Shown: one piece after another, positions 37,900-44,959 of the stretch | Layout: each line of letters begins with the position of its first letter | Position numbering within the stretch: position 1 is the stretch's first letter | Source of the DNA: Stackebrandtia nassauensis DSM 44728 | Lineage (GTDB): Bacteria > Actinomycetota > Actinomycetes > Mycobacteriales > Micromonosporaceae | Length of the DNA stretch: 64,000 nt | Direction: 5' to 3' | Assembly (NCBI RefSeq): GCF_000024545.1 | Contig: NC_013947.1 | Coordinates: 5,518,001-5,582,000, forward strand | Position numbers and translations under genes: made by a program | The notes under the pieces: model-generated | Databases searched by the model: none | Seen by the model: the letters and a program-made list of their open reading frames with translations, nothing else | What the model was told of the DNA's origin: nothing

Positions 37900-37932
37900 G
37901 CCGTCGCCGGTAGTTGCCAAACCGGCGACGGC
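37900..37932 (+). terminator. Hairpin after sdhB
   Basis: GCCGTCGCCGGT pairs with ACCGGCGACGGC (12 bp, 9-base loop) 17 bases after the sdhB stop. There is no T-run, so it may only attenuate transcription into the oxygenase gene 10 bases further on. Confidence 0.5.
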
Positions 37933-37941
37933 GTCCGTACC

Positions 37942-39123
37942 ATGTGGTTGGTGAAGCATGACGAACAAGTAGCGATTGTCAAACGCCTTCTGGCCCTTCG
38001 GGAATCGCGTCGCGATCAAGAGATGTTCGACGAGGTCAAAACGATCCCGGTCAGCAAGTACACCGACACCGCGCTGCTGGACCAGGAACTCGCCTCGGCT
38101 TTCACCCGGTATCCGTTGATCGCCAGCCATACCGCGGCGCTGCGGGAACCGGGTTCCTACGTGGCCAGCGATTGGGATCAATTTCCCTATGTCGTGGTCC
38201 GGGGCGAGGACGGGAAGGTCCGGGGCTTCTACAACCAGTGTCGTCACCGCGGTGCCCGGCTGTTGTCGGAACGCTCCGGCGCGATCAAGAACTTCATCTG
38301 CCCGTTCCACGGTTGGGTCTACGGCCTGAACGGGGAGCTGAAGGGAATCACCCGCTCCCAGGATTTCCCCTGTGTGGACAAGTCCGACTACGGACTGGTG
38401 GAGTTGCCGGTCACCGAGTCCGGCGGGTTCGTGTGGATCTCCCGCACCCCAGACGCGATCAGCGACATCCCGGCCTTCATGGGCCGCTTCCACGACGACC
38501 TGGAGAGCTTCGAGGTCGCCAACCTGGTGCGGTACAAGAAGACCAAGGTCGTCAAGAACGCCAACTGGAAGCTGCTGATCAAGACCTACCTTGAGGGCTA
38601 CCACGTCCCCTACCTGCACCGGGACACGCTGGCGACCGCGTTCAAGCGGGGACAGCTGGCCTACGACAAGGACGGGCCGCACATCCGGATGATGGCGGGG
38701 CGGACGAACCTCACCGACATCACCGCCAAACCCGAAGCCGAGTGGCGGATCCTCGACCACGTGTCGATCTACTACACCCTGTTCCCGAACACCTTCTTCA
38801 TCCTCCACCCCGACTACGTCTCGGTGAACACGTTCTGGCCGCAGGCCCCGGACCGGACGATCTGGACCCACGAGATGCTCTACCGGGCCGAGGACTTCAA
38901 CGGTTCGAGCGGACAGAGCGCCCTGGAGAAGCGGTTCCGGTTCACCAATGACACAGTGTTCGATCAGGAAGACTTCGCCATCGCCGAAGAGGTGCAGCGC
39001 AACCTGCTGCACGGCGGCAGCGACCACCACGTACTCGGACTCTCGGAGGGCTTGCTGGCCATGTTCCAGGACAACATCGATGAACGTCTGGCCATTCACG
39101 CGGCACAGGGGACGGAGCGATAG
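37942..39123 (+). CDS. Rieske aromatic-ring-hydroxylating oxygenase, alpha-type
   Basis: A 393-residue non-heme iron oxygenase. The Rieske [2Fe-2S] site is NQCRHRGARLLSE (Cys100, His102) and FICPFHGWVYGL (Cys120, His123). The catalytic domain has NWKLLIKTYLEGYHVPYLH, giving the two iron histidines, and a later Asp in NDTVFDQEDFAI. It is shorter than classic dioxygenase alpha subunits and lacks a beta-subunit gene, so it may act as a homotrimer on a choline/carnitine- or aromatic-type substrate with an unlinked reductase. ATG 37942 lacks a clear ribosome site; GTG 37951 is an alternative. The thioesterase follows 2 bases later. Confidence 0.9.
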   Translation: MWLVKHDEQVAIVKRLLALRESRRDQEMFDEVKTIPVSKYTDTALLDQELASAFTRYPLIASHTAALREPGSYVASDWDQFPYVVVRGEDGKVRGFYNQCRHRGARLLSERSGAIKNFICPFHGWVYGLNGELKGITRSQDFPCVDKSDYGLVELPVTESGGFVWISRTPDAISDIPAFMGRFHDDLESFEVANLVRYKKTKVVKNANWKLLIKTYLEGYHVPYLHRDTLATAFKRGQLAYDKDGPHIRMMAGRTNLTDITAKPEAEWRILDHVSIYYTLFPNTFFILHPDYVSVNTFWPQAPDRTIWTHEMLYRAEDFNGSSGQSALEKRFRFTNDTVFDQEDFAIAEEVQRNLLHGGSDHHVLGLSEGLLAMFQDNIDERLAIHAAQGTER

Positions 39124-39125
39124 CC

Positions 39126-39599
39126 ATGGAATCCGACGAGCTGACCGCTTTCGCCCACTCCGTCTTCAACGCCCAGCCGTTCAGCCGTTTCATCGGGGCC
39201 GAACTGGTCGCGGTCTCGCGCGGCACGGCCGAGATCCGGGTCAAGAACCGTCCCGATCTCCAGCAGCAGCACGGTTACCTGCACGGCGGGGTCATCAGCT
39301 ACCTGGCCGACAACTGCCTCACCTTCGCGGGCGGACTCGCGCTGGGCGGCGACGCCCTCACGTCCGAGTACAAGATCAACTACGCCAGCCCCGCCAAGGG
39401 CGACGTGATCATCGCGCGAGCCGAGTCGCTGGTGACCACGAAGCGGCAGGCGGTGTGCCAGTGCTCGATCTACTCGCAAAAGGACGGTGAAGAGCAGCTC
39501 GTCGCGGTCGCGCAGGGCACCATCGTCAAGATTCAGTCCGCGGCGCGCGAGGCGACGTCCTTAACCGCTTCGACGGCGGCATCGGGTTCGTCGACGTAG
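39126..39599 (+). CDS. PaaI-family hotdog-fold thioesterase
   Basis: The 157-residue protein is a single hotdog domain with the PaaI signature LQQQHGYLHGGVISYLADNC (HGG on the turn, Asp on the helix), followed by SEYKINYASPAKGDVI and AVAQGTIVKI. Such enzymes hydrolyse aromatic or short-chain acyl-CoA thioesters. Its overlap-free coupling to the oxygenase suggests a shared degradative or detoxifying step. The last 20 residues, Ser/Thr/Ala-rich, extend past the usual end and run 67 bases into the convergent hydrolase gene. Confidence 0.88.
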   Translation: MESDELTAFAHSVFNAQPFSRFIGAELVAVSRGTAEIRVKNRPDLQQQHGYLHGGVISYLADNCLTFAGGLALGGDALTSEYKINYASPAKGDVIIARAESLVTTKRQAVCQCSIYSQKDGEEQLVAVAQGTIVKIQSAAREATSLTASTAASGSST

Positions 39600-40414
39600 A
39601 TGTAGTGCCCGCTGTCCTTGGCGGTGTCGAGTTCGCTGTCGCTGGAGACGTTCAGCCAGTCCTTCTGGCCCGCTGTCCAGTCGTCCTCCAGGCCGGGACC
39701 GTATTCGGGAACCGCCGCGAGGTACTGCTTTCCGTGCTGGATCACCCGCACCGGGATGTCCCCCGCTGACTTCACCTTGCCGTCGGTGAAGACCAGCTTC
39801 TCGGGGTTCTCGCCGCCGTAGATCGCCAGGGTCTGGGCTCGTAGTTCGGCGGCTTCGCCGGTCGCGTCTTCCGGAATCCGTTGTTTCAGGTCCGCCACCG
39901 CCGTCGGCGAGGTGGCGTCCAGCAGGACCATTCCAGCGACCTTGTCCTTGTTGTCGGGCGCGTATCTCGCGGCGATCAGCCCACCCATCGAGTGGCCGAC
40001 GAGGACGACCGGGTCGCCGTTGGCGAAGGTGTCGATGACTCCGGTGAGCGTCTTGCCGACGGACGCGTAGTCCTGCTCGCCGTCCGGCTTGTCGCTCTTG
40101 CCCGCGCCGAGGCGGTCGTAGGAGCACACTCGACTGTTCTTGCTGATCTGCTTCTGGAAGTCGGCCAGCTTGGTGAGATCGTCGCCGCCGCCGTGCAGGA
40201 GGAGGACGATCGGCCCGTCGGAGGTGGGGCTGCCGGAGCACGACACGTTCACCTGGTGATCCCCGATGGTGAACGTGTCGGTGCCGGTGAACAGCTCCGC
40301 CTTGAACTCCTCCCCTGCCTCGTCCAAGCCTGAGCCGTCGCAGCCGACCAACCCCACCCCCGCCAGCACGCAACCCACGATGGCTATGGACGTCGAGATC
40401 GTCTTGCGGGTCAC
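39533..40414 (-). CDS. Alpha/beta-hydrolase lipoprotein
   Basis: The 293-residue protein has a lipoprotein signal ending LVGC (AIVGCVLAGVGLVGCDGSG), so it is predicted to be lipid-anchored outside the cell. The alpha/beta-hydrolase core has the oxyanion strand IVLLLHGGGDD, the nucleophile elbow LVGHSMGGLIA (Ser in GHSMG), and the closing His in AKDSGHYIYVDEP; an acid residue lies in VPEYGPGLED. GTG 40414 follows AGGAGG and gives the compact signal; an upstream ATG at 40510 would add a non-signal tail. Substrate unknown. Confidence 0.9.
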   Translation of the reverse strand: MTRKTISTSIAIVGCVLAGVGLVGCDGSGLDEAGEEFKAELFTGTDTFTIGDHQVNVSCSGSPTSDGPIVLLLHGGGDDLTKLADFQKQISKNSRVCSYDRLGAGKSDKPDGEQDYASVGKTLTGVIDTFANGDPVVLVGHSMGGLIAARYAPDNKDKVAGMVLLDATSPTAVADLKQRIPEDATGEAAELRAQTLAIYGGENPEKLVFTDGKVKSAGDIPVRVIQHGKQYLAAVPEYGPGLEDDWTAGQKDWLNVSSDSELDTAKDSGHYIYVDEPDAAVEAVKDVASRAAD

Positions 40415-40436
40415 GGTTTCCTCCTGCTTCGCCGGT

Positions 40437-40456
40437 GTCACGGCGGATGCCGTGAC
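40437..40456. promoter_or_regulatory. 20-bp inverted repeat upstream of the lipoprotein hydrolase
   Basis: GTCACGGC and GCCGTGAC (8-bp arms, GGAT centre) start 22 bases upstream of the GTG at 40414. Position and symmetry suit a repressor or activator site. Confidence 0.4.
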
Positions 40457-40556
40457 GGGTTTCGAAGCTACGGATTCGCTTGGCCCGCAACATCCCCACG
40501 CGGTGGACACTTGGCGGTAGCTCGTCCGAGGGACAACCCACGCCGAGACATGACCA

Positions 40557-40581
40557 AGCCCCCGCCACGAGGACGGGGGCT
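40557..40581 (-). terminator. Hairpin after the DUF397 gene
   Basis: An 8-bp stem AGCCCCCG/CGGGGGCT with a 9-base loop lies 14 bases after the DUF397 stop (40596). No strong T-run follows on the minus strand. Confidence 0.45.
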
Positions 40582-40595
40582 CAGGTTTCGTCCGG

Positions 40596-40835
40596 TTACT
40601 TCTTGACGGTCGTCAGGAAAGCATCCCAGTCAGAAGCGGACATGCTGAGGAAGCCCAGTTCAGGCGTCTTGGAGTCGCGAACGTCCACATGGGGGCCGTG
40701 GGCGCGAGTCTCGAGGCACTGGCTGCTACTCCCTTGACCGCTACGGGTTGACTTGCGCCAGTTGGCGCGAGTCTCGACGCACTGGCTGCTGTTTCCCGCA
40801 CCGCTCCGGCTGGACTTGCGCCAAGGGCCAGTCAT
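40596..40835 (-). CDS. DUF397 protein with duplicated N-terminal half
   Basis: A 79-residue DUF397 protein, the small partner of XRE/DUF5753 regulators in actinomycetes (Scr2-like; such pairs have been described as toxin-antitoxin-like in Streptomyces). The normal order WRKSSRS ... CVE ... VDVRDSK ... FLSMSASDWDAFL is preserved, but the first 21 residues of the motif occur twice in tandem (WRKSSRSGAGNSSQCVETRA and WRKSTRSGQGSSSQCLETRA). ATG 40835 overlaps the upstream regulator stop as ATGA, so the two are coupled. Confidence 0.9.
   Translation of the reverse strand: MTGPWRKSSRSGAGNSSQCVETRANWRKSTRSGQGSSSQCLETRAHGPHVDVRDSKTPELGFLSMSASDWDAFLTTVKK
40698..40823 (-). repeat. 63-bp in-frame tandem duplication
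   Basis: Two adjacent 63-bp units (21 codons each) inside the DUF397 gene are highly similar at DNA level (for example GCGCGAGTCTCGA and GGCACTGGCTGCT recur), pointing to a recent duplication. Confidence 0.85.
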
Positions 40836-41650
40836 AGTTCAATTTCTCCTATCGGCAAAGCTACAGATAGCGCTTCTTGGAGGATCCACTTATACAGTGC
40901 CACTACGGGCTTACGCTCGTGATACTGGCACTCGGACCGCGATTCTACGTAAGCGACCTCGGGATACACATCATCATTGAACTCCAAAAGAGTGAACGCG
41001 TTCTGCATCGCCGCGTTTAGACCCGCCGCAAACGGAATGACCACAATGTCAACCAAATCACGTCGAGCAAGCTCACGCAGGTGATCAACCTGCTCGGCCA
41101 TGACTTCGGCACCGCCGACAACCCTGCGAAGGGTCCCCTCGCTCATCAACAACGTCACCTCCGGAAACGGGTCTCGGTTCCAGAACCGCTGTGCCCTCTG
41201 CATCCTGAAGTCGACATAGTTCTGGATCTTCTCCTCAGGAACTCCCAACGCCCGTTGTAGCGCCCTTGTGTAGTTCTCCGTCTGGAAGAGTCCGTTGACC
41301 ATCTCAATCTCCACGAAGTGAAGCCGGTTCGCGGCGCTTTCGAGGTCGAGATAAGTCTGGAACTTCTGCGAAATATCAAACGGCACGTACCAGCCCGAGT
41401 TGAGACACGCTTTCGCCATCCTGACAAGTTCCCGCGTCAGCTCATTACTCGCCCCGAGGAACTTCGCGACAGCTTCGACCTCCGGCCACGACGGGTTCGG
41501 CTGGTGGCCATTCTCGATGGCATACAGCTTGGACTTCTTCCACAGCTTGCCGAAGTACTCGATGTCTTCCACCGTCTTACCCGACGACAGTCGAAGCTCC
41601 CGAAGCATCTTGCCGAGCTGTTTCCGCGTTAGCAGTGGGTTATCAGTCAT
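40832..41650 (-). CDS. XRE-family regulator with DUF5753 domain
   Basis: The 272-residue protein has an N-terminal helix-turn-helix (TRKQLGKMLRELRLSSGKTV and SKLYAIENGHQPNPSWPEVE) and a C-terminal DUF5753 domain (LESAANRLHFVEIEMVNGLFQT ... MQRAQRFW ... VVIPFAAGLNAAMQNAFTLLEF). Codon use is clearly more A+T-rich than in neighbours. ATG 41650 follows GATACT at -12 to -7 and no ribosome site, suggesting a leaderless transcript. It forms a pair with the downstream DUF397 gene. Confidence 0.92.
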   Translation of the reverse strand: MTDNPLLTRKQLGKMLRELRLSSGKTVEDIEYFGKLWKKSKLYAIENGHQPNPSWPEVEAVAKFLGASNELTRELVRMAKACLNSGWYVPFDISQKFQTYLDLESAANRLHFVEIEMVNGLFQTENYTRALQRALGVPEEKIQNYVDFRMQRAQRFWNRDPFPEVTLLMSEGTLRRVVGGAEVMAEQVDHLRELARRDLVDIVVIPFAAGLNAAMQNAFTLLEFNDDVYPEVAYVESRSECQYHERKPVVALYKWILQEALSVALPIGEIEL

Positions 41651-41656
41651 ATACGC

Positions 41657-41662
41657 AGTATC
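41657..41662 (-). promoter_or_regulatory. -10 element (GATACT) of a probable leaderless promoter
   Basis: GATACT on the minus strand ends 6 bases before the ATG at 41650. A weak TTTGCT lies 17 bases further upstream as a possible -35. Confidence 0.45.
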
Positions 41663-41792
41663 ACCGCTACCTGTGACAAAGCAAATACCGCCGCACCCCC
41701 CGATATTCGGAAGTCGCGCGTTCGGATTCCGCCGGGTGTGGCTCCCGATCTTGCCCGTGGCGCGGGGCTGGCCAGCCACTTAACGTCAAATC

Positions 41793-42029
41793 ATGACCGA
41801 TTCGTCCATCCTGGCGCGAGACGCCAGCTACACAATGGAGTGTCACTCGAAAGTGGACTCCGAGGGCTACTGCGTCGGCTGCCGCACGTACCACGGCCAG
41901 CTCGACAAACCCGGCCCGGAGGGCTGCTACTTCTACCGCCTCGCCTTCGAGGTCTACCGCAAACACGCCGCGTCCCTCTCCCACCAAGGAGCACACCATG
42001 TCCACACTCTTCACACCCGACCTGCGTAA
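41793..42029 (+). CDS. Small Cys/His-containing protein of unknown function
   Basis: A 78-residue protein with four cysteines: ECHSKVDSEGYCVGCRTYH and GPEGCYFYRLAFEVYRKH. The C-x2-C pair with nearby Cys and His could hold zinc. Its last ten codons overlap the start of the LuxR-type gene in another frame. No ribosome site is obvious upstream of ATG 41793. I do not recognise the family; similar tiny proteins preceding LuxR solos are common in actinomycetes. Confidence 0.6.
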   Translation: MTDSSILARDASYTMECHSKVDSEGYCVGCRTYHGQLDKPGPEGCYFYRLAFEVYRKHAASLSHQGAHHVHTLHTRPA

Positions 42030-42402
42030 CCCAGTCGTCGCCTGGGAAGTCATCGCCCGCTCCGCGGTCCACATCGTCCGCGAAGCCCGAGCCAGCCGAC
42101 GCCTGGAACCGCTCTCGATCGACGGCCGCATGCTCTTCAAAGCCGTAGCGGCCCTCGGCATCGACCTGGAACCACCCAAACCCACCGCACTGCGCACCAG
42201 CATCCAACGCGGCCTGTCCGCCCGCGAATCCCAAGTACTGCTCGCCATCGCCAGCGGCAAGTCCAACGCCGAGATCGGCCGCGAACTGTTCATCACCGAA
42301 GACACCGTCAAAACCCACGCCCGCCGCATGTACCGCAAACTCGGCGCCCGCGACCGCGCCCACGCGGTAGCCGAAGCCTTCCGCGTCGGAATCCTCACCT
42401 GA
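41998..42402 (+). CDS. LuxR-type HTH regulator without sensor domain
   Basis: The 134-residue protein has a C-terminal LuxR/GerE helix-turn-helix (GLSARESQVLLAIASGKSNAEIGRELFITEDTVKTHARRMYRKLG across residues 72-118) and a short N-terminal helix with no receiver or ligand domain. ATG 41998 has AAGGAG at good spacing inside the preceding reading frame, so translation is probably coupled. It ends 29 bases before the deaminase-like gene and may regulate it. Confidence 0.9.
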   Translation: MSTLFTPDLRNPVVAWEVIARSAVHIVREARASRRLEPLSIDGRMLFKAVAALGIDLEPPKPTALRTSIQRGLSARESQVLLAIASGKSNAEIGRELFITEDTVKTHARRMYRKLGARDRAHAVAEAFRVGILT

Positions 42403-42431
42403 CCCACGCGTTGTCAACCACAGGAGGAGTT

Positions 42432-43355
42432 GTGGCAAGCATTGAAGAACTCATCGCGGCTGTTCGGTCCGCACTGTCGACCGTCGCAGAAGGCCGCACG
42501 TTAACAACCCAAGGCTGCTCCGCCCTCATCGAGGGCACAGCAGCCCTGACGGGGATCTCCAGGGGCTCAACGAACTACCAGCTACGCACGGCACTGGAAG
42601 CGCTCACCGCCGCGATCCAAGCCGCCGAGCGCGCGGAAAGCGTCGAAGCCACCGTCCTCGAAGCCATAGACGCCTACGTAACCGAAATCAGCAAAGGCAG
42701 CCGTCCATTCGACCTTCCGACGCTGTTGGCCAAGTTGAAGAACCAAGGCGTGGTGGGTCTTGAAGGCCGCACTTTGGAACAGGTACCGGATTTCGACCCG
42801 ACCCGAACCAATCCAGCTTGTTTCCAAGGGCTGGCACCACGTCAAGACGGAGGACCGACACGAGGGAACCTGTTCTATTCGGACGGGCGCCGGTGGAACA
42901 CCGAACCGCTAGAGTCTTCGGGCGGAGCCTCAGCATTCGATCTCGACAAAGTTAAGCTCGAATATCGAGACGTAACCCCAGCGCAGGGGCATTTGGAGGG
43001 CAACGTCGCGGCGTGGATGGCAGACAACCAAGAGCGCGAAACAGAGATGGCACCACTTCCTACACCTGGGACCACCGAGTTTTCAAAGGAACTGGTGACG
43101 CTTACCGAGACCGCATATAACTACTTCGCTCACCCGGTCACTGTCGATCCGCGAGTCAACCGCACCCTGATTGCCGTCTACAACAACTCAGAGGAGCAGG
43201 AAGAGGACTTGCTTGCCCTCTTGGCATCGGTCGGACTTCACCCGCCTGCTGTGCCCGACGGACATGTTGTGGCCGGGTTGGTGGTCACCCGATTCGGCGA
43301 CGATCTGAACAACCCTGTCCTCGCCTGGGACGTCTACGGACCCGACGACGAGTAG
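42432..43355 (+). CDS. Truncated DddA-like deaminase fused to an immunity-like domain
   Basis: Residues 1-90 are helical (ALEALTAAIQAAERAESVEA), like the N-terminal segment of actinobacterial SCP1.201-like deaminases. Residues 144-199 resemble the front half of the DddA cytosine deaminase domain: GNLFYSDGRRW, LESSGG and GHLEGNVAAWMADN with the catalytic H-x-E (His187, Glu189). The zinc cysteines (PCxxC or CxxC) expected some 25 residues later are absent. Instead residues 214-307 match the 110-residue protein encoded next: both have F-S-x-E-L, PVTVDPR-[VL]-NR-x-LI and AS-[VL]-GL-x-PP. Loss of the toxin's back half with in-frame joining to its immunity gene explains this best. GTG 42432 follows AGGAGG. 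A deaminase lacking zinc ligands is probably inactive. Confidence 0.6.
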   Translation: MASIEELIAAVRSALSTVAEGRTLTTQGCSALIEGTAALTGISRGSTNYQLRTALEALTAAIQAAERAESVEATVLEAIDAYVTEISKGSRPFDLPTLLAKLKNQGVVGLEGRTLEQVPDFDPTRTNPACFQGLAPRQDGGPTRGNLFYSDGRRWNTEPLESSGGASAFDLDKVKLEYRDVTPAQGHLEGNVAAWMADNQERETEMAPLPTPGTTEFSKELVTLTETAYNYFAHPVTVDPRVNRTLIAVYNNSEEQEEDLLALLASVGLHPPAVPDGHVVAGLVVTRFGDDLNNPVLAWDVYGPDDE

Positions 43356-43365
43356 CGCGGTCTGG

Positions 43366-43698
43366 ATGCGAAGGGATACCAGCTCCTTGTCTGGTCACGA
43401 TCCGCGAATCGCACCTGGCGACGACGGGTTTTCGACGGAACTGGAAAGGCTTTCACGACTCGCCCCTGAACGCGGCATATATCCCGTGACAGTGGACCCA
43501 CGCCTCAACAGGCGGCTCATCGACATGGACGCCGAGCCCAAGGACCCCGACGAGTTCAAGACGTTCATCGCGAGCCTGGGACTGGTTCCCCCACCGCACT
43601 CCCGAGGCAACGTCCACGTCGAATGGCTCCCCGACGAAGACCCCAACGAAGTGGTCGGCATCTTCGCGTGGGGCGTCCCCACCCCCGAGGACCACTAG
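43366..43698 (+). CDS. Immunity-like protein, paralogue of the preceding C-terminal domain
   Basis: The 110-residue acidic protein is unrecognised by family, but residues 21-103 align with residues 215-300 of the previous gene product: GFSTELERL, YPVTVDPRLNRRLI, FIASLGLVPPP and GIFAWGV. A small acidic protein directly after a deaminase-type toxin is the normal position of an immunity gene. ATG 43366 starts 10 bases after the previous stop, without a strong ribosome site. Its TAG shares the palindrome CTAG with the stop of the convergent gene. Confidence 0.6.
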   Translation: MRRDTSSLSGHDPRIAPGDDGFSTELERLSRLAPERGIYPVTVDPRLNRRLIDMDAEPKDPDEFKTFIASLGLVPPPHSRGNVHVEWLPDEDPNEVVGIFAWGVPTPEDH

Positions 43699-44327
43699 GG
43701 TCCCGGCTGGACCGTCGTCTGCTGCGGCATCGTCCGGTTGTCCCGCGCTGCCGCCGCGATGATCGCGATGACCAGCGCCACCAACAGCGGCGGCACCGTC
43801 ATATAGTGCCCGATCCGGAAGCTCAGACTCATGTTTATGGCCCCCGAAACGAACGGTCCCACCGCCAAAGCCAACACGACGGCACCGCCCAGTACCGACA
43901 GTTCCACGACCTTGTTGCCACCGGCGGCCAGGGCGACGACGGTGACACTTCCCCACACCGCCCCGGCACCGAACCCGGTCACCACACTGCCCGCGACCAA
44001 CAGCAGGAAATTCGGAGCGATTCCGGAAACCGATATGCCGATTGCCATGACAGCGATACCGACGATGGCCACGATCGCCGGGAATCGTCGTGCGAAGAAC
44101 CCCAGAGCTGCACCCACTGCGGCCGGAATGAGAAAACCGAGCAGCATCATCGGCAGCGCGACGGCTGGTTGAATGCCGATGGCGGTCGTTATGGTGGCCC
44201 CTCCGGGAGCCAGCGGAGCGGTCAGCAGGTAGGCGCCAATCACGGCGGCCAGACCGCCACCCACCAAAAACAACAGCCGATGGAACGGTCGCGGCGCAGC
44301 GGCTTCACCTTGGGTCGGGGGGTACAT
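43695..44327 (-). CDS. Short MFS-like membrane protein
   Basis: The 210-residue product has about six hydrophobic helices: LLFLVGGGLAAVIGAYLL, ALPMMLLGFLIPAAVGAALGFF, FPAIVAIVGIAVMAIGIS, FLLLVAGSVVTGFGAGAVWG, VVELSVLGGAVVLALAVGPF and VPPLLVALVIAIIAAAA. The pattern resembles half of a major facilitator (a single 6-helix bundle), so it may be a fragment or a genuine small transporter that dimerises. ATG 44327 is used; ATG 44372 is possible. It is the second gene after arsR-like on this strand, 72 bases downstream. Confidence 0.7.
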   Translation of the reverse strand: MYPPTQGEAAAPRPFHRLLFLVGGGLAAVIGAYLLTAPLAPGGATITTAIGIQPAVALPMMLLGFLIPAAVGAALGFFARRFPAIVAIVGIAVMAIGISVSGIAPNFLLLVAGSVVTGFGAGAVWGSVTVVALAAGGNKVVELSVLGGAVVLALAVGPFVSGAINMSLSFRIGHYMTVPPLLVALVIAIIAAAARDNRTMPQQTTVQPGP

Positions 44328-44399
44328 GGTGTCGAACCTAGTGGCAGGTTTCCTGAGAACCCTGGCGGGCATCGCGGGCCGTCGTGCGCCTACCCGCGC

Positions 44400-44696
44400 T
44401 TACGCCACTGTGGCAGCGGTGTCGCCTATGCGGGCCAGTTGGTCACCCAGTTCGGACAGTGCCTCGGGCACCAGGGAATAGCAGATGGTGGTGCCGTCGC
44501 GGCGGGTTGTCACCAGTCCGGCCTCCCGCAACGTTCGCAGGTGAGCCGAGACCGTCGGCTGCGAGATGTCGAAGTCGTCGGTGAAATCGCACGCGCAGAT
44601 CTCGCCCGCGGCGGCGAGGCGGCGGAGCATGCCCAGCCGGACGGGGTGCGCCAGCGCTTTGAACGCCTGCAACATCGTGACTTCGTCGTCCACCAC
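44400..44696 (-). CDS. ArsR-family metalloregulator-like repressor
   Basis: A 98-residue winged-helix repressor: AHPVRLGMLRRLAAAGEICACDF, then ISQPTVSAHLRTLREAGLVTTRRDG and ICYSLVPEAL. The CAC within the alpha-3 segment (EICACDF) corresponds to the CVC metal/arsenite site of ArsR/SmtB proteins. The GTG start at 44696 has AAGGGAG just upstream, and a second GTG follows immediately. The adjacent MFS-like gene is a plausible target, and the direct-repeat array begins exactly at its translation start region. Confidence 0.9.
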   Translation of the reverse strand: MVDDEVTMLQAFKALAHPVRLGMLRRLAAAGEICACDFTDDFDISQPTVSAHLRTLREAGLVTTRRDGTTICYSLVPEALSELGDQLARIGDTAATVA

Positions 44697-44697
44697 T

Positions 44698-44805
44698 ACT
44701 CCCTTGCCGTGAACCTAGTACTCGCTCACCGTGACCCTCGGTGCCGCTTCGCCGTGGCCTCGTACGGCCTCGCCGTGGCCCTCTGTACTCCCTTGGCGTG
44801 ACCCT
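44698..44805. repeat. Five degenerate 20-bp direct repeats, about 22-bp period
   Basis: Copies start at 44698, 44719, 44742, 44763 and 44786 and share the pattern TACTCCCTTGCCGTGACCCT (core CCGTGRCCCT). Spacing of 21-23 bp equals about two helical turns, so a protein could bind all copies on one face. They lie just upstream of the ArsR-like gene. Confidence 0.55.
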
Positions 44806-44824
44806 TGCCAAGCATAGCCTAGGC

Positions 44825-44850
44825 GCTATATAGTTTTTTTGCTATATAGT
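44825..44850. promoter_or_regulatory. Two 10-bp direct repeats GCTATATAGT
   Basis: Identical GCTATATAGT copies at 44825-44834 and 44841-44850 are separated by TTTTTT. Each contains the self-palindrome CTATATAG. In a 70% GC genome this A+T-rich patch is striking and probably marks promoter or operator sequence for the gene starting at 44960. Confidence 0.5.
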
Positions 44851-44959
44851 CTTGCCCCTATACGAACTGCCAGGCGGCTCAGCGACAACGAGCAGACCCG
44901 ACAACAAGCGAGTGGCCCCGAGGACAAGCGCGCGGCCCCGAAAGCAAAGGACGAGCGAG

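Noticed and set aside
44698-44805. CRISPR array
   Set aside because: Repeats are degenerate, contiguous and only 20 bp, with no unique spacers and no cas genes.
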